NCBI GenBank assembly: GCA_965250205.1
Contig: CBDFNK010000023.1
Location: 372,001 to 436,000, forward strand
DNA length: 64,000 nucleotides
Direction: 5' to 3'
From: JAHZKN01 sp965250205
GTDB taxonomy: Bacteria; Pseudomonadota; Alphaproteobacteria; Rhizobiales; Hyphomicrobiaceae
The position numbers and the translations under genes are program-made. The notes below the pieces were generated by a model that saw only the letters and a list, made by a program, of their open reading frames with translations, had not been told where the DNA came from and did not search any database. Position 1 is the stretch's first letter; every line of letters starts with the position of its first letter. Shown in pieces: positions 9,401 to 17,121 of this stretch.

Positions 9401-9683
9401 AGCGCCGTTGCGGCATGGGTGGAACATGGCGCCGGCCAAGTACAAGATTCCAATAATTCCACGACCTTGCATCGAAGACGCCGGCCGGCGCCTTGTCGAG
9501 TGCGGCGCGTAGCTCAGCATTGCCGACCTGTTGGCGTAGTGCTTTCACATCCTCAAACGTGCCATAGGTCAGAACGTGAGCGATGAAGTGCTCCGTGTAG
9601 GAAACCGCGTCTTCCGGTGTTTTATACCAGACGCAGCGTTTCGCAACACGCGCCAGCTCTTCGGTGAGTTTTAATTGCGTCAT
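9393..9683 (-). CDS. small partner protein of an AbiEii-like nucleotidyltransferase
   Basis: A 96-residue protein (MTQLKLTEELARVAKRCVWY...). It resembles the short conserved proteins commonly encoded beside AbiEii/DUF1814 nucleotidyltransferases, with YKTPEDAVSYTEHFIAHVLT and a Pro/Arg-rich tail (VPPMPQRRLG). Its ATG overlaps the stop of the upstream nucleotidyltransferase by 4 bp (9680-9683), so the two are translationally coupled. It could be the antitoxin-like partner or part of the enzyme's substrate system; this is inference from neighbourhood. The C-terminus lies right at the IS110 remnant but reads like a natural end. Confidence 0.6.
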   Translation of the reverse strand: MTQLKLTEELARVAKRCVWYKTPEDAVSYTEHFIAHVLTYGTFEDVKALRQQVGNAELRAALDKAPAGVFDARSWNYWNLVLGRRHVPPMPQRRLG

Positions 9684-10363
9684 CGCCCCAGCTTCCGCTC
9701 AAGTGTGCGCCCCTGGATCGGTTTTAACCGGGGCAGATTTTCCAGATCAACCGCCGTCACAGCATCGACCAGGCACTGCTTGGTTGCGTCAGGTACCAAC
9801 GATAGATCGCCGTCTGCGAAGTAGCAAAGTGCTTTCAGCACATTCTGGGGATTAAACGGTGCGCCGTAGATGATCCGCCCGGCAGCAAGTGCAGTAGACA
9901 GATCGATACCGCTCTCGATGAGTGCCGCAATGTCCATATAGTCCTTGGCCTCGGAACGCAGTTGAACCACGTTGGCCTTCATACCGGCAAGGTCAATAAG
10001 CGAAGCTATTTTGAGATCAATGTCGGCGGCAATGAGCGGCTCTTGCACGCGCCCGATGCGCGGTACGCCAAAGAACGAGATTTTCACCGGTCCCGCGCGA
10101 TCCACGCGGCATGTGAGGGTATTTTCATCCCGCTGCAGAACTTCGGCCCCGTCGAGAAACGGAACGGTACGCAGAAGTGTTGCGGCATCAAAGAGTTCAG
10201 AGCCGAAAAAGTCGAAGTCAACCGATTGGCGATGGCCCAGATGGAGAGCGATCGCCGTGCCGCCGTAGAGAACGAAACTGTCTGGAACGCCGATCAGCTC
10301 ACCCCATAAACGAAGTTGGGGTGGCGGCAGAATATCGAGCTTTGGTGCGAGTGATATCGGCAT
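9680..10363 (-). CDS. AbiEii/DUF1814-type nucleotidyltransferase
   Basis: A 227-residue member of the nucleotidyltransferase group that includes AbiEii toxins. The signature is clear: YGGTAIALHLGHRQSVDFDF, with Gly-Gly (34-35) and the metal-binding Asp49/Asp51 after the helix. A later region (IDLKIASLIDLAGMKANVV, then RSEAKDYMDIAALIE) is the conserved Lys/Asp block of the group. AbiEii proteins transfer nucleotides to RNA and act in toxin-antitoxin or abortive-infection systems; whether this one does is not shown. It is the first gene of a two-gene unit with the 96-residue ORF downstream. In AbiE the antitoxin gene comes first, so the order here is reversed. Confidence 0.75.
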   Translation of the reverse strand: MPISLAPKLDILPPPQLRLWGELIGVPDSFVLYGGTAIALHLGHRQSVDFDFFGSELFDAATLLRTVPFLDGAEVLQRDENTLTCRVDRAGPVKISFFGVPRIGRVQEPLIAADIDLKIASLIDLAGMKANVVQLRSEAKDYMDIAALIESGIDLSTALAAGRIIYGAPFNPQNVLKALCYFADGDLSLVPDATKQCLVDAVTAVDLENLPRLKPIQGRTLERKLGR

Positions 10364-10391
10364 ATGATTTCAGCTTTTCTTAGCAGTCTAA

Positions 10392-10496
10392 AGCATTGTC
10401 TCCTTTAATGGGATTCACAGACATGCTTTAAGCTTCTATTTTCGCGTGTCGTTTTTCCAAAAACCGATTGCCACTTTTAGGCGACACACTATAGCA
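10392..10496. repeat. Rhizobiales-type intergenic repeat (family C)
   Basis: Between the nucleotidyltransferase start and the RHH gene lies AAAGCATTGTCTCC... followed by CGTTTTTCCAAAAACCGATT and CCACTTTTAGGCGACAC. This arrangement resembles a well-known interspersed repeat of rhizobial genomes (AAAAGTGG...CGGTTTT read on the other strand). Recognition is from memory of that repeat. Confidence 0.5.
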
Positions 10497-10531
10497 AGTG
10501 CGGCTCACGCCCTCAAATGTATTGCAATTGG

Positions 10532-10837
10532 TCATGGACGTTCAGGAAGTGCTACGATTTCCGGCCTGCCGTACTTTGCGAAGAGATCGTTCAAGGCCTC
10601 GCCGATCATGTTTTCCATGGAGCGACGTTGTTCGGCTGCCAGCATCTTGAGCTGGATACGCACGTCCTCGGCGAAATATCCCGTCACCGGCTTCTGGCCG
10701 ATACGCGATGCAGGTGCGCACAATTGATCAACGCCTTCGCTGCCGATCATCCGTTCAGGCTTTTGTCCCTGAAGGGCGGGCCGTGTACTGCCTGCGGCAT
10801 CAGCAAGTGCTGCGAGATTGGCGCGTTTTGGCGGCAT
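10532..10837 (-). CDS. ribbon-helix-helix protein of a plasmid-type partition locus
   Basis: About 101 residues from the Met at 10837 (MPPKRANLAALADAAG); an in-frame Met at 10876 is also possible. The C-terminal half (KPVTGYFAEDVRIQLKMLAA, then MENMIGEALNDLFAKYG) is a ribbon-helix-helix fold as in the small DNA-binding partners of plasmid ParA proteins. The N-terminal half is a flexible, basic tail. It overlaps the 3' end of the ParA fragment upstream, as partner genes in partition operons often do. The intact small gene beside a broken ParA suggests a decayed plasmid locus. Confidence 0.65.
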   Translation of the reverse strand: MPPKRANLAALADAAGSTRPALQGQKPERMIGSEGVDQLCAPASRIGQKPVTGYFAEDVRIQLKMLAAEQRRSMENMIGEALNDLFAKYGRPEIVALPERP

Positions 10838-11160
10838 TGTTTGTTCCTCTTTTAGTTGGTTTGTTGACTTGTCCACATGTAGTCATCTCCAAGCGGTCCA
10901 GGATGTCGCCCAACATATGGGCCATCTCAACGGCAGCCTTGCTGCCCGGCTCATATTCCGAGACGTCCAGACCCGACGCATAGGCGTCCTGGAATGTGAC
11001 GCGATCACCGATCGTGGTTGCGCAAACGGGTATGTTGTTGGCTTTAAGCCAGACGATGGTTTCAAGGTGGCGCGTTCCAAACGGTTTGACGCGCATTAGG
11101 ATGGCATCGGTGCTGCCCGCCATGGCAATGAGGTCGCGGGTTGCGGGCACGGATTTCAAA
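10800..11160 (-). pseudogene. ParA-family partition ATPase, C-terminal fragment
   Basis: The frame reads ILMRVKPFGTRHLETIVWLK, then IPVCATTIGDRVTFQDAYAS and EYEPGSKAAVEMAHML before the stop at 10800. This is the C-terminal third of plasmid ParA/Soj-like ATPases (the '...R.AF.DA...G..V.E..P..KAA.E' block). The Walker A and B motifs are missing because an IS3-family remnant replaces everything upstream of about 11160, and the open frame runs on into that remnant by chance. Confidence 0.65.
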
Positions 11161-11164
11161 TCAA

Positions 11165-12269
11165 CGGCGGAGGGTTGGGACGGTCGTTGTTGTATAAGTC
11201 CACAGCCATTTGGTGGCCTGTGCCTGGGCCTCCTTGATCGTTGCAAAGATATTTTGCCCCAGCCATTCACCGCGTACCGTGCGGTTGTAGCGTTCGATAT
11301 AGGCATTCTGTTGGGGTTTTTGTCATGGTGAAGCCATGCTCCGCATGGACGCTGAATATAATCAAGCCGTACGTCTCGCTGCTCGGCCCAGGTCATGAGT
11401 TTTGCGCTGATATATTCCGGACCGTTATCAACCCGGATGCTAAGCGGTTTGCCACGCCATTCAATGATCCGGTTCAAAGTGCGCACCACACGCTCCGCAG
11501 GCAGTGAAAAGTCGACCTCAATACCAAGCCCTTCGCGATTAAAATCATCCAGCACATTCAATGTGCGAATGGCGCGCCCACAGCCCAGTTGGTCAGCCAT
11601 AAATCCATCGACCAGGTTTGATTGGGCCGGTCTGGCACAGTCAGAGGTTCAGGCTTTAAGCGCTGTAACCGTTTCCTCGGTTTGATCCGAAGGTTCAGCT
11701 CAAGTTCGCGGTAAATCCGGTAAACCCGTTTGTGGTTCCAACCAAAGCCCTTGACGTTACGCAGATACAAAAAGCACAAGCCGAACCCCCATGTCCGACG
11801 ATTGCCCGTCAAGCGAACCAGCCAGTCGGCAATCTTCCCATTGTCATCATCAAGCTTGCGCTCATAGCGATAACAGGTCTGGCTGATACCGAATGTCCGG
11901 CAGGCCAGCGCGATGCTAACCCCATGTTGTGCGATCGCAGTGAACGGCCATCTCGCTTCCGTTGAGACGGCCTCAGCGCTTTTTTCCAAGGGCCTCCTTC
12001 AGCAGATCATTCTGCATGCTTTTTTCGGCATACATCTTCTTGAGGCGGCGGTTTTCTTCCGCCAGATCGCCTTCAATTCAGAAATCATCGAGGCGTCCAT
12101 GCCACCGAACTTGGCCCGCCATTTGTAGAAACTGGCGCTGGCTCATCCCATGCTCGCGGCACAGCTCGGACACAGGCACGCCGCCTTCTGCCTGGCGCAA
12201 AAGGCGCCATCGTGCTCCGCGCGTTTACAACACGACGATCTGGGTGTCGCTAAAGCGTGACCTCTTCAT
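11165..12269 (-). pseudogene. IS3-family orfA/orfB remnant, several frameshifts
   Basis: orfA starts at ATG 12269 (MKRSRFSDTQIVV, GGAG upstream) but hits a stop after 14 codons; later codons in other frames match the rest of a typical orfA (GVPVSELCREHGMS, then DASMISEL). The orfB part reads RNRTWGFGLC..-like helices, PNQTWSMD, then RVDNGPEYISAKL and, in yet another frame, QNAYIERYNRTVRGEWLGQ. These are the DDE integrase motifs of IS3 elements (IS407-like group). At least three frame changes make it inactive. Its far end is lost at about 11165, where the ParA fragment begins, so insertion into or deletion of parA is likely. Confidence 0.75.
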
Positions 12270-12547
12270 CAAAAATCTCCTCGCTCAGTAGGCCGAGAAA
12301 ATTCTAACCACGAACACCACTATTGTGCGGGGGGATTATCATTTGGCGTACCGTTGACAGCGACAGTTGAAACACTTGCCGAGCCCGCCCTGACCCGCTA
12401 CACAGAGCGCTCGTCGAGCTCAGGTGGCGGTTTCTGGGCACTCCAGGACGCAATTGCCACCAATCGTCGATAACTTTAGGGTGTGGCTTTTCCCGCCACA
12501 GAATGTGTGCTGCAAAGCACTTGAAAACCCATCCATGTCAATGGACT

Positions 12548-12624
12548 GCGCTCGTAGCTCAGCTGGATAGAGCACCAGACTACGAATCTGGGGGTCGGGA
12601 GTTCGAATCTTCCCGAGCGCGCCA
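12548..12624 (+). tRNA. tRNA-Arg (anticodon ACG)
   Basis: A 77-nt cloverleaf. The acceptor is GCGCTCG/CGAGCGC with discriminator G and an encoded CCA; the D arm is GCTC...GAGC. The anticodon stem CCAGA/TCTGG encloses the loop CTACGAA, giving anticodon ACG. The T arm is GGGAG-TTCGAAT-CTTCC. All stems pair, so the gene looks functional. Confidence 0.95.
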
Positions 12625-12694
12625 AAATACATAATAAAAACAATCACTTATAAAAGTGATGTGCTCCGTATAGCACCCCAAATTACCCTTACAC

Positions 12695-13303
12695 ATGCCT
12701 TCCACATTTTTACACATATGGGCTGGGTGTGATGCTGTTTATTCTCGGTGCCGCGATGTGCAAACCGCTGGCGTTACGAAGGTGCCAGGTTTGCTAGATT
12801 TTGAATTGGAGCAGGGTAGGGACAGGCAGGATCAACGGCACCAATTCAGCCAAGAAAACTCGGCCTTATGGAGCAAGCGCGCGGAGGTTCATGGCCGGAT
12901 CAACGCCTATCAATCACAAATCGCTCAGGCGAAGCATGACCTAGCGCATATTAATGCCGCAATCGGGCTATTCACGAACGAAGACGATCAGCGCGTTCGG
13001 TATCTTGTCAGTCATGGCTTCTTCAAGAAGGGTGAGATAGCGGATATCGCGGTCCGTCACCTCGAAGTTGACGGCGAACTGACGACCCGGGAAGTCGCTG
13101 AACGGGTGATGGGCGAGCGCAAACTCGACAGCTCAGACACGACGTTGCGGAACTCCGTCGTCTTCAAGGTTGTCCAGGCGCTGCGTCATGCCGCCCGACG
13201 AAAGCTCGTTTGCATGGTCGAGAAACGCAAGGGCGTGTGCGTTTGGGCTTTGGGAGAGAAAGCTAGCCTGCGCGTTGCCAGTATCCCTTCCAAGCCCGAC
13301 TGA
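12695..13303 (+). CDS. hypothetical protein associated with mobile DNA
   Basis: A 202-residue frame. From about residue 60 it resembles a family often found beside recombinases and transposons: a coiled stretch (ALWSKRAEVHGRINAYQSQI, then AQAKHDLAHINAAIGLF), a middle block (YLVSHGFFKKGEIADIAVRH), a winged-helix-like part (LTTREVAERVMGER) and a basic end (KRKGVCVWALGEK). The N-terminal 50 residues look unrelated and the start is uncertain; they may be read-through from the element boundary. The last 41 bp overlap the 3' end of the convergent IS1595 transposase. Function unknown; DNA binding is a guess. Confidence 0.55.
   Translation: MPSTFLHIWAGCDAVYSRCRDVQTAGVTKVPGLLDFELEQGRDRQDQRHQFSQENSALWSKRAEVHGRINAYQSQIAQAKHDLAHINAAIGLFTNEDDQRVRYLVSHGFFKKGEIADIAVRHLEVDGELTTREVAERVMGERKLDSSDTTLRNSVVFKVVQALRHAARRKLVCMVEKRKGVCVWALGEKASLRVASIPSKPD
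12859..12880. repeat. 22-bp inverted pair flanking the IS1595 gene (left arm)
   Basis: CTCGGCCTTATGGAGCAAGC plus GC at 12859-12880 is found inverted, with one mismatch, at 14361-14382. The pair encloses most of the hypothetical ORF and the whole IS1595 transposase. In the left arm the bases encode SALWSKR of the ORF, and the right arm read on the minus strand also encodes SALWSKR. It may therefore be a duplicated gene piece rather than a true element end. Confidence 0.5.
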
Positions 13304-14225
13304 CCGGTGCACAGAGACTGTTCACGATGAGCTGCTCGACGAGGTCACCGTTACTTATCGTACAATGGTCCTCGAGCCAAGCCGCATGGGCCGCATACCC
13401 GTTTAGATAGGTTGGCCCAACCCTGTGATGCTGCCCTCGGATCATTCGGCGTAGTCGGGAGAAATAGCTCTCGGCTCCGTTTGTATGGATGCCATCGCCG
13501 CGGCTGTAAGCCTCTGAATGATCGACCCGATCCGTGCAAAACATCCCTTCCAGTAGATCCCAGTGCGCGATCATGTCGGCCATGACATGAGATCCTGGCG
13601 CAATCCGGTTCCCGGCGAACGTCACGCCTTCGCTCTCGCGGCAAAAAACGTCTGTGAGTGTGCGCCCGCCACGCTCACGCAAGGCCACAACACTGCGTCG
13701 CTCGGCCCGACGATTCTCGCGCAGCCGCCGGTCGATACGATCCGAGCTTCGGTTTGTGGGCCGCACATGGCCGCCGACAAAGGCGCCGTCAACCTCGATC
13801 GTTCCAGTGAGGACCAGGCCAGCCGTCTCAGTCGCAAGCGCCGCACGTAGCTTGTGCATCAATACAAAGGCCGTCTTGTAAGAAACACCGATGGTCCGCC
13901 CTAGCTGAAGAGCGGACATTCCCTTGGCTGCATTGGCAATGAGTGCAATAGCGCCAAGTAGGTCGACGAAAGCAAGCTTGTGAGAGGCGAAGATCGTGCC
14001 GGATGTCACGCTAAACTGGTGATGGCACGCTTTACATTTGAACTTGCGGCGGGTCGTGATCGCGTAAGCATCGTCGAAACCGCAATGCGGGCAGACTGGA
14101 ACCCCCGCCGTCTCTGGCCACCGCAGCCGGCAAAAACGTTGGTATGCGGCTTCCTCACCCTCAACGTAGACCGTCCTGAGCGAAAGCGTGCGCGCCGCCG
14201 CCGATAACAAGAAGTGCTGAGCCAT
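13263..14225 (-). CDS. IS1595-family transposase
   Basis: From the Met at 14225, 5 nt after GGAGG, this gives about 320 residues; the Met at 14267 is less likely. The N-terminus carries a zinc ribbon (CPHCG...CKACHHQF) followed by SVTSGTIFASHKL, as in IS1595/ISXO2 transposases. The DDE domain shows TIEVDGAFVGGHVR, SHVMADMIAHWD, RVDHSEAYSRGDGIHTNGAE and ESYFSRLRRMIRGQHH. All expected blocks are in frame and the length is normal. The gene converges on the hypothetical ORF 12695-13303 and overlaps it by 41 bp. Terminal repeats could not be fixed; see the 22-bp inverted pair at 12859/14361. Confidence 0.9.
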   Translation of the reverse strand: MAQHFLLSAAARTLSLRTVYVEGEEAAYQRFCRLRWPETAGVPVCPHCGFDDAYAITTRRKFKCKACHHQFSVTSGTIFASHKLAFVDLLGAIALIANAAKGMSALQLGRTIGVSYKTAFVLMHKLRAALATETAGLVLTGTIEVDGAFVGGHVRPTNRSSDRIDRRLRENRRAERRSVVALRERGGRTLTDVFCRESEGVTFAGNRIAPGSHVMADMIAHWDLLEGMFCTDRVDHSEAYSRGDGIHTNGAESYFSRLRRMIRGQHHRVGPTYLNGYAAHAAWLEDHCTISNGDLVEQLIVNSLCAPVSRAWKGYWQRAG

Positions 14226-14528
14226 CCTAACCTCCAAAAAGAAAGGATCGCTTTGATTCGAGTCCACTCAGAGTCTGCTCTGAGGCATCATCGTGACCAG
14301 CACCTCAAATGGGACCCTCAGTAAATGACAAACATAATCAAGAGATTGAATCAGCTTGGTGCGCTTGCTCCATAAGGCTGAGAAAACTTACACAGTCTCT
14401 TACACATATGCGGAATCTACGGGAAAATAATAAATAAAAACAATAGGTTACTATCCAGCACCGGAGACTACGAATTGTAGCTAAAGTGCACGGGCCTAAG
14501 TTGTGTGGATTACGATGTTAAAAAACTA
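14226..14528. other. gene-free gap between two IS1595-type elements
   Basis: Holds the start region of the IS1595 transposase, the right arm of the 22-bp inverted pair (14361-14382) and an AT-rich stretch. TTACACATATG at about 14401 also occurs at about 12709. No gene is seen. Confidence 0.4.
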
Positions 14529-15197
14529 AGGGGCTGGAAGTAGCTAAGGGTTAGTGGTTTGCGTGTTTATGCCAATGTTTCAACTGGTTTCGCAGCTGTT
14601 TAAGGTTGCCTCCATTGAGGCGCCATTCGCACGCCTTCAATAACCAGTAAAAGTTGTCCGGTTTGATACCATTAAATTTGCGCATAGGCCGCTTGGCTTG
14701 GTTCCAAAAGTTCTCGATCCCATTGATGTGGTTTTGTCTGTCGGCGAACAACTCCGAGTGCTTGATGCGCATGTGATGAAAGGCGGATACATCAAGCACA
14801 TTGTAGGCCTTGAACGTGTCCGTGTAGACAATGCTGTCCGGTCGGACATTTTCCGCAATGATCGGTAGTAGTGTCTCTGTTTTGGCGTTTGGAATGATCG
14901 CCGTATAAACCTTGCCACCGCGCTTTTCGTCTGCCGCCGAAATAACTTTCATCAGCCTCAATCTCACCGGACAATTCATCGCGCGGCATTGCTGGCAATC
15001 AACTGGCGCAGGCGCATGTAAAAACGAATGGCCGTGTTGGCTTGGACCCCGACCAACTCCGCCACAGCGCGCGCCGTGGTGCCGGCAATAAAGTGCTCAA
15101 TCAACCGGCTTTGCTGGCGCGAGGCCAGCCTGCTTTTGCGTGCATACATCGTAGCTTCTTTAGACCCCATATCAGGTCTTAGCTACGTCAGCCCCTA
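14529..15197 (-). mobile_element. IS1016-like (IS1595 family) element, inactive
   Basis: About 670 bp, bounded by inverted ends: AAGGGGCTGGAAGTAGCTAAG at about 14528-14548 against the complement of TAGGGGCTGACGTAGCTAAG at about 15178-15197. Size and ends fit the small IS1016-like group. The single gene is broken. Confidence 0.75.
14551..15170 (-). pseudogene. IS1016-like transposase with frameshifts
   Basis: Three overlapping frames together make one transposase. 15170-14976 gives the helix-turn-helix (LIEHFIAGTTARAVAELVGV). 14998 onward gives ELSGEIEADESYFGGRRK with the first catalytic Asp/Glu. 14979-14551 gives RGGKVYTAIIPNAKTETLLP, SIVYTDTFKAYN and HINGIENFWNQAKRPMRKFN. At least two frame changes separate the parts, so no full-length enzyme is made. 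Confidence 0.8.
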
Positions 15198-15399
15198 AAA
15201 GAATTTCGGGTTTTTCATCAACAATGAGGCAGACCTCAACGGAGGTAAACTGAAGTCGTTCACTTCTACGCGGGTTGATCAAACAGCAGTGTTGTAAACC
15301 AGATACATCTGAAGGGAATAATATGTTGTTTGCACAGAATACCGTTCATCTAAGAGCATTCTTTCGCGATACTCTCCCAATATTTTGTCGGGGGCTATT

Positions 15400-17103
15400 A
15401 TGTTTAAGTGTTTGCGTAGGGCCTGGTTTGCGGGAGGATTGTGCTCTTTTCTAGCGGGTTGCACGGTTCTAACCAGTGAAACAATTGAGCAGCTTATTGC
15501 CTCAGGCAGCCGTGCGCGTGGCGTGTATTATTCACTGTCCAAAGGCGTCATTGAAGTTACGCTCAGTGTCGACCCCACCACTCTTGCTTTTGCTTTAGAA
15601 CTTGGCGACGAAATCGAGTATATTCCTGATCGCAATCACAAATATTTTTTGAACTATCGTCCCTTACCAAATTATCACGATCAGATCGTTGCAAAAGTCA
15701 ACGACAAATCATTTTTGACTCATGTCAAGTCCACAACGATCGATAAGACCGGCAATGTCCTTGTCAATCTCGCCAAAGCGTTTGGGGCTATAACAGGGGC
15801 GGGCGTTGAATCCGCATCTGTGCCTGAAAGTCGCGAGGTGCTTTTCAGTGCGGCAATAGACCCAACCGATGACAATGATCGAAATCAGACAATCAATAAA
15901 ATCAACAATGCGATAAATACCTATGTTCAAAATCACAAAAACAGTTGCCTAGAATTGGCTGATGACAATTTAAGTGCTTATGGGAAGTGGGAAGGAGAAG
16001 AGTTTAAATCTTCAAATAAACTCCGCAATCGACAGAGCTATCGCGGGACGGTGTTGTCTGGTCTGCAAACTGTGCGAGACCAGATATTAAAAAGCCTTCA
16101 GGCCCCGAACCTTGGCCCCAAACAATCCTTCGAAGCTGCTGATCTTGTACTGCCTGATCTGCCAACTTATCCCGCAAATATGAAGGTGGGTGAAGAAAAG
16201 GAAATTTGTGAGAAAACGGTTTTAACCGACCCAGAGCACGAGCATATTTGTTTCTGCCATTTTGCTTTTCCAGATCTCGCCACGGACAACTCAAGACATT
16301 GCGAAACCGATATCTTCAAGAAAGCAGGATATCTGCAGCATATCAATTATCAGATTAACAAGTGGCAAGGATTAGAGACCCAGGCAAAAGATGCTGCCGA
16401 CTCTGCGGCCACTCGAGGCACTGCTCACAAACATCAACGTGCTCGGTGTGAGGTAATTAAAAAGTTTAAGGCACCGAACGCGCGCATTGAGGTCAAAAGC
16501 TACCGGTCTGAAGCACAGCATCGCTTGCAAGACGCTGCCTGGAGAGGTGGGAGCAAAGGTCATTGGCAGGCCTATGTTGATCCAGAATTTGTACAAGCCA
16601 CAAAAACGGATTGTTCTGTTGGTATTTGCTACCGCGCCAAAGAGCCCTGGCGTATTGATTACGCGCTTGAAAACGCTCATGGACTTAAGGAAGGTAATGG
16701 CACTCGGATTGTCGAACTGCCAAATAAGTCAGACCTTGTTGCGCTCGATATTCGGCGTGCATTTCTCGTCGAAAAGGTTTCCCATTTTGAGTTTGATGCG
16801 AATGGATTTCTAACTAAGGCCTATGTCAAAAAACCAAGCGAACTTCTGGCTTTGAGCGAGCTTCCACTTAATATCATGGACGCCGTTCTCGAGGGATTTT
16901 CATTGCGGTTTAACATCTTGTCGGAACAGAAAAATGTCGCCGAGCGCGAAATCGAACTTCTGAAAGCCAAGAAAAAACTGTCGGACTTTCAACTCGCGTC
17001 GGGTGGTGGCGTGGGTGGTGTAGAGTCTGCAATTTTAACTCAAGCGGCGAACCCAAGTTTCAATCGAGTTACGAGTTTTACAACACTGAATCCTCCAAAT
17101 TAG
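15400..17103 (+). CDS. exported lipoprotein, first of a paralogous pair
   Basis: 567 residues from ATG 15400 (GGGGG 6 nt upstream; the upstream Met at 15385 has no site). A lipoprotein signal is clear: basic start, hydrophobic run and lipobox LAGC, then TVLTSETIEQ. It shares with the next gene GCT[VI]LTSET, N-terminal YRPLPNY, the C-x-VGICYR motif, LPNKSxLVxxDIRRAF near the C-terminus, and a final coiled coil (EQKNVAEREIELLKAKKKL). A Cys-rich insert of its own (HICFCHFAFPD...HCET) suggests disulphides. Family and function are not known to me. It begins an apparent operon: 18 nt to the second lipoprotein and 33 nt more to the V8-like protease. Base composition is more AT-rich than the housekeeping half. 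Confidence 0.8.
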   Translation: MFKCLRRAWFAGGLCSFLAGCTVLTSETIEQLIASGSRARGVYYSLSKGVIEVTLSVDPTTLAFALELGDEIEYIPDRNHKYFLNYRPLPNYHDQIVAKVNDKSFLTHVKSTTIDKTGNVLVNLAKAFGAITGAGVESASVPESREVLFSAAIDPTDDNDRNQTINKINNAINTYVQNHKNSCLELADDNLSAYGKWEGEEFKSSNKLRNRQSYRGTVLSGLQTVRDQILKSLQAPNLGPKQSFEAADLVLPDLPTYPANMKVGEEKEICEKTVLTDPEHEHICFCHFAFPDLATDNSRHCETDIFKKAGYLQHINYQINKWQGLETQAKDAADSAATRGTAHKHQRARCEVIKKFKAPNARIEVKSYRSEAQHRLQDAAWRGGSKGHWQAYVDPEFVQATKTDCSVGICYRAKEPWRIDYALENAHGLKEGNGTRIVELPNKSDLVALDIRRAFLVEKVSHFEFDANGFLTKAYVKKPSELLALSELPLNIMDAVLEGFSLRFNILSEQKNVAEREIELLKAKKKLSDFQLASGGGVGGVESAILTQAANPSFNRVTSFTTLNPPN

Positions 17104-17121
17104 ATTGCGAAGGACGAGCGT

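Noticed and set aside
12420..12647. 75-residue minus-strand ORF over the tRNA-Arg (GALGKIRTPDPQIRSLVLYP)
   Set aside because: It is the reverse translation of the tRNA-Arg gene, a common false gene call.
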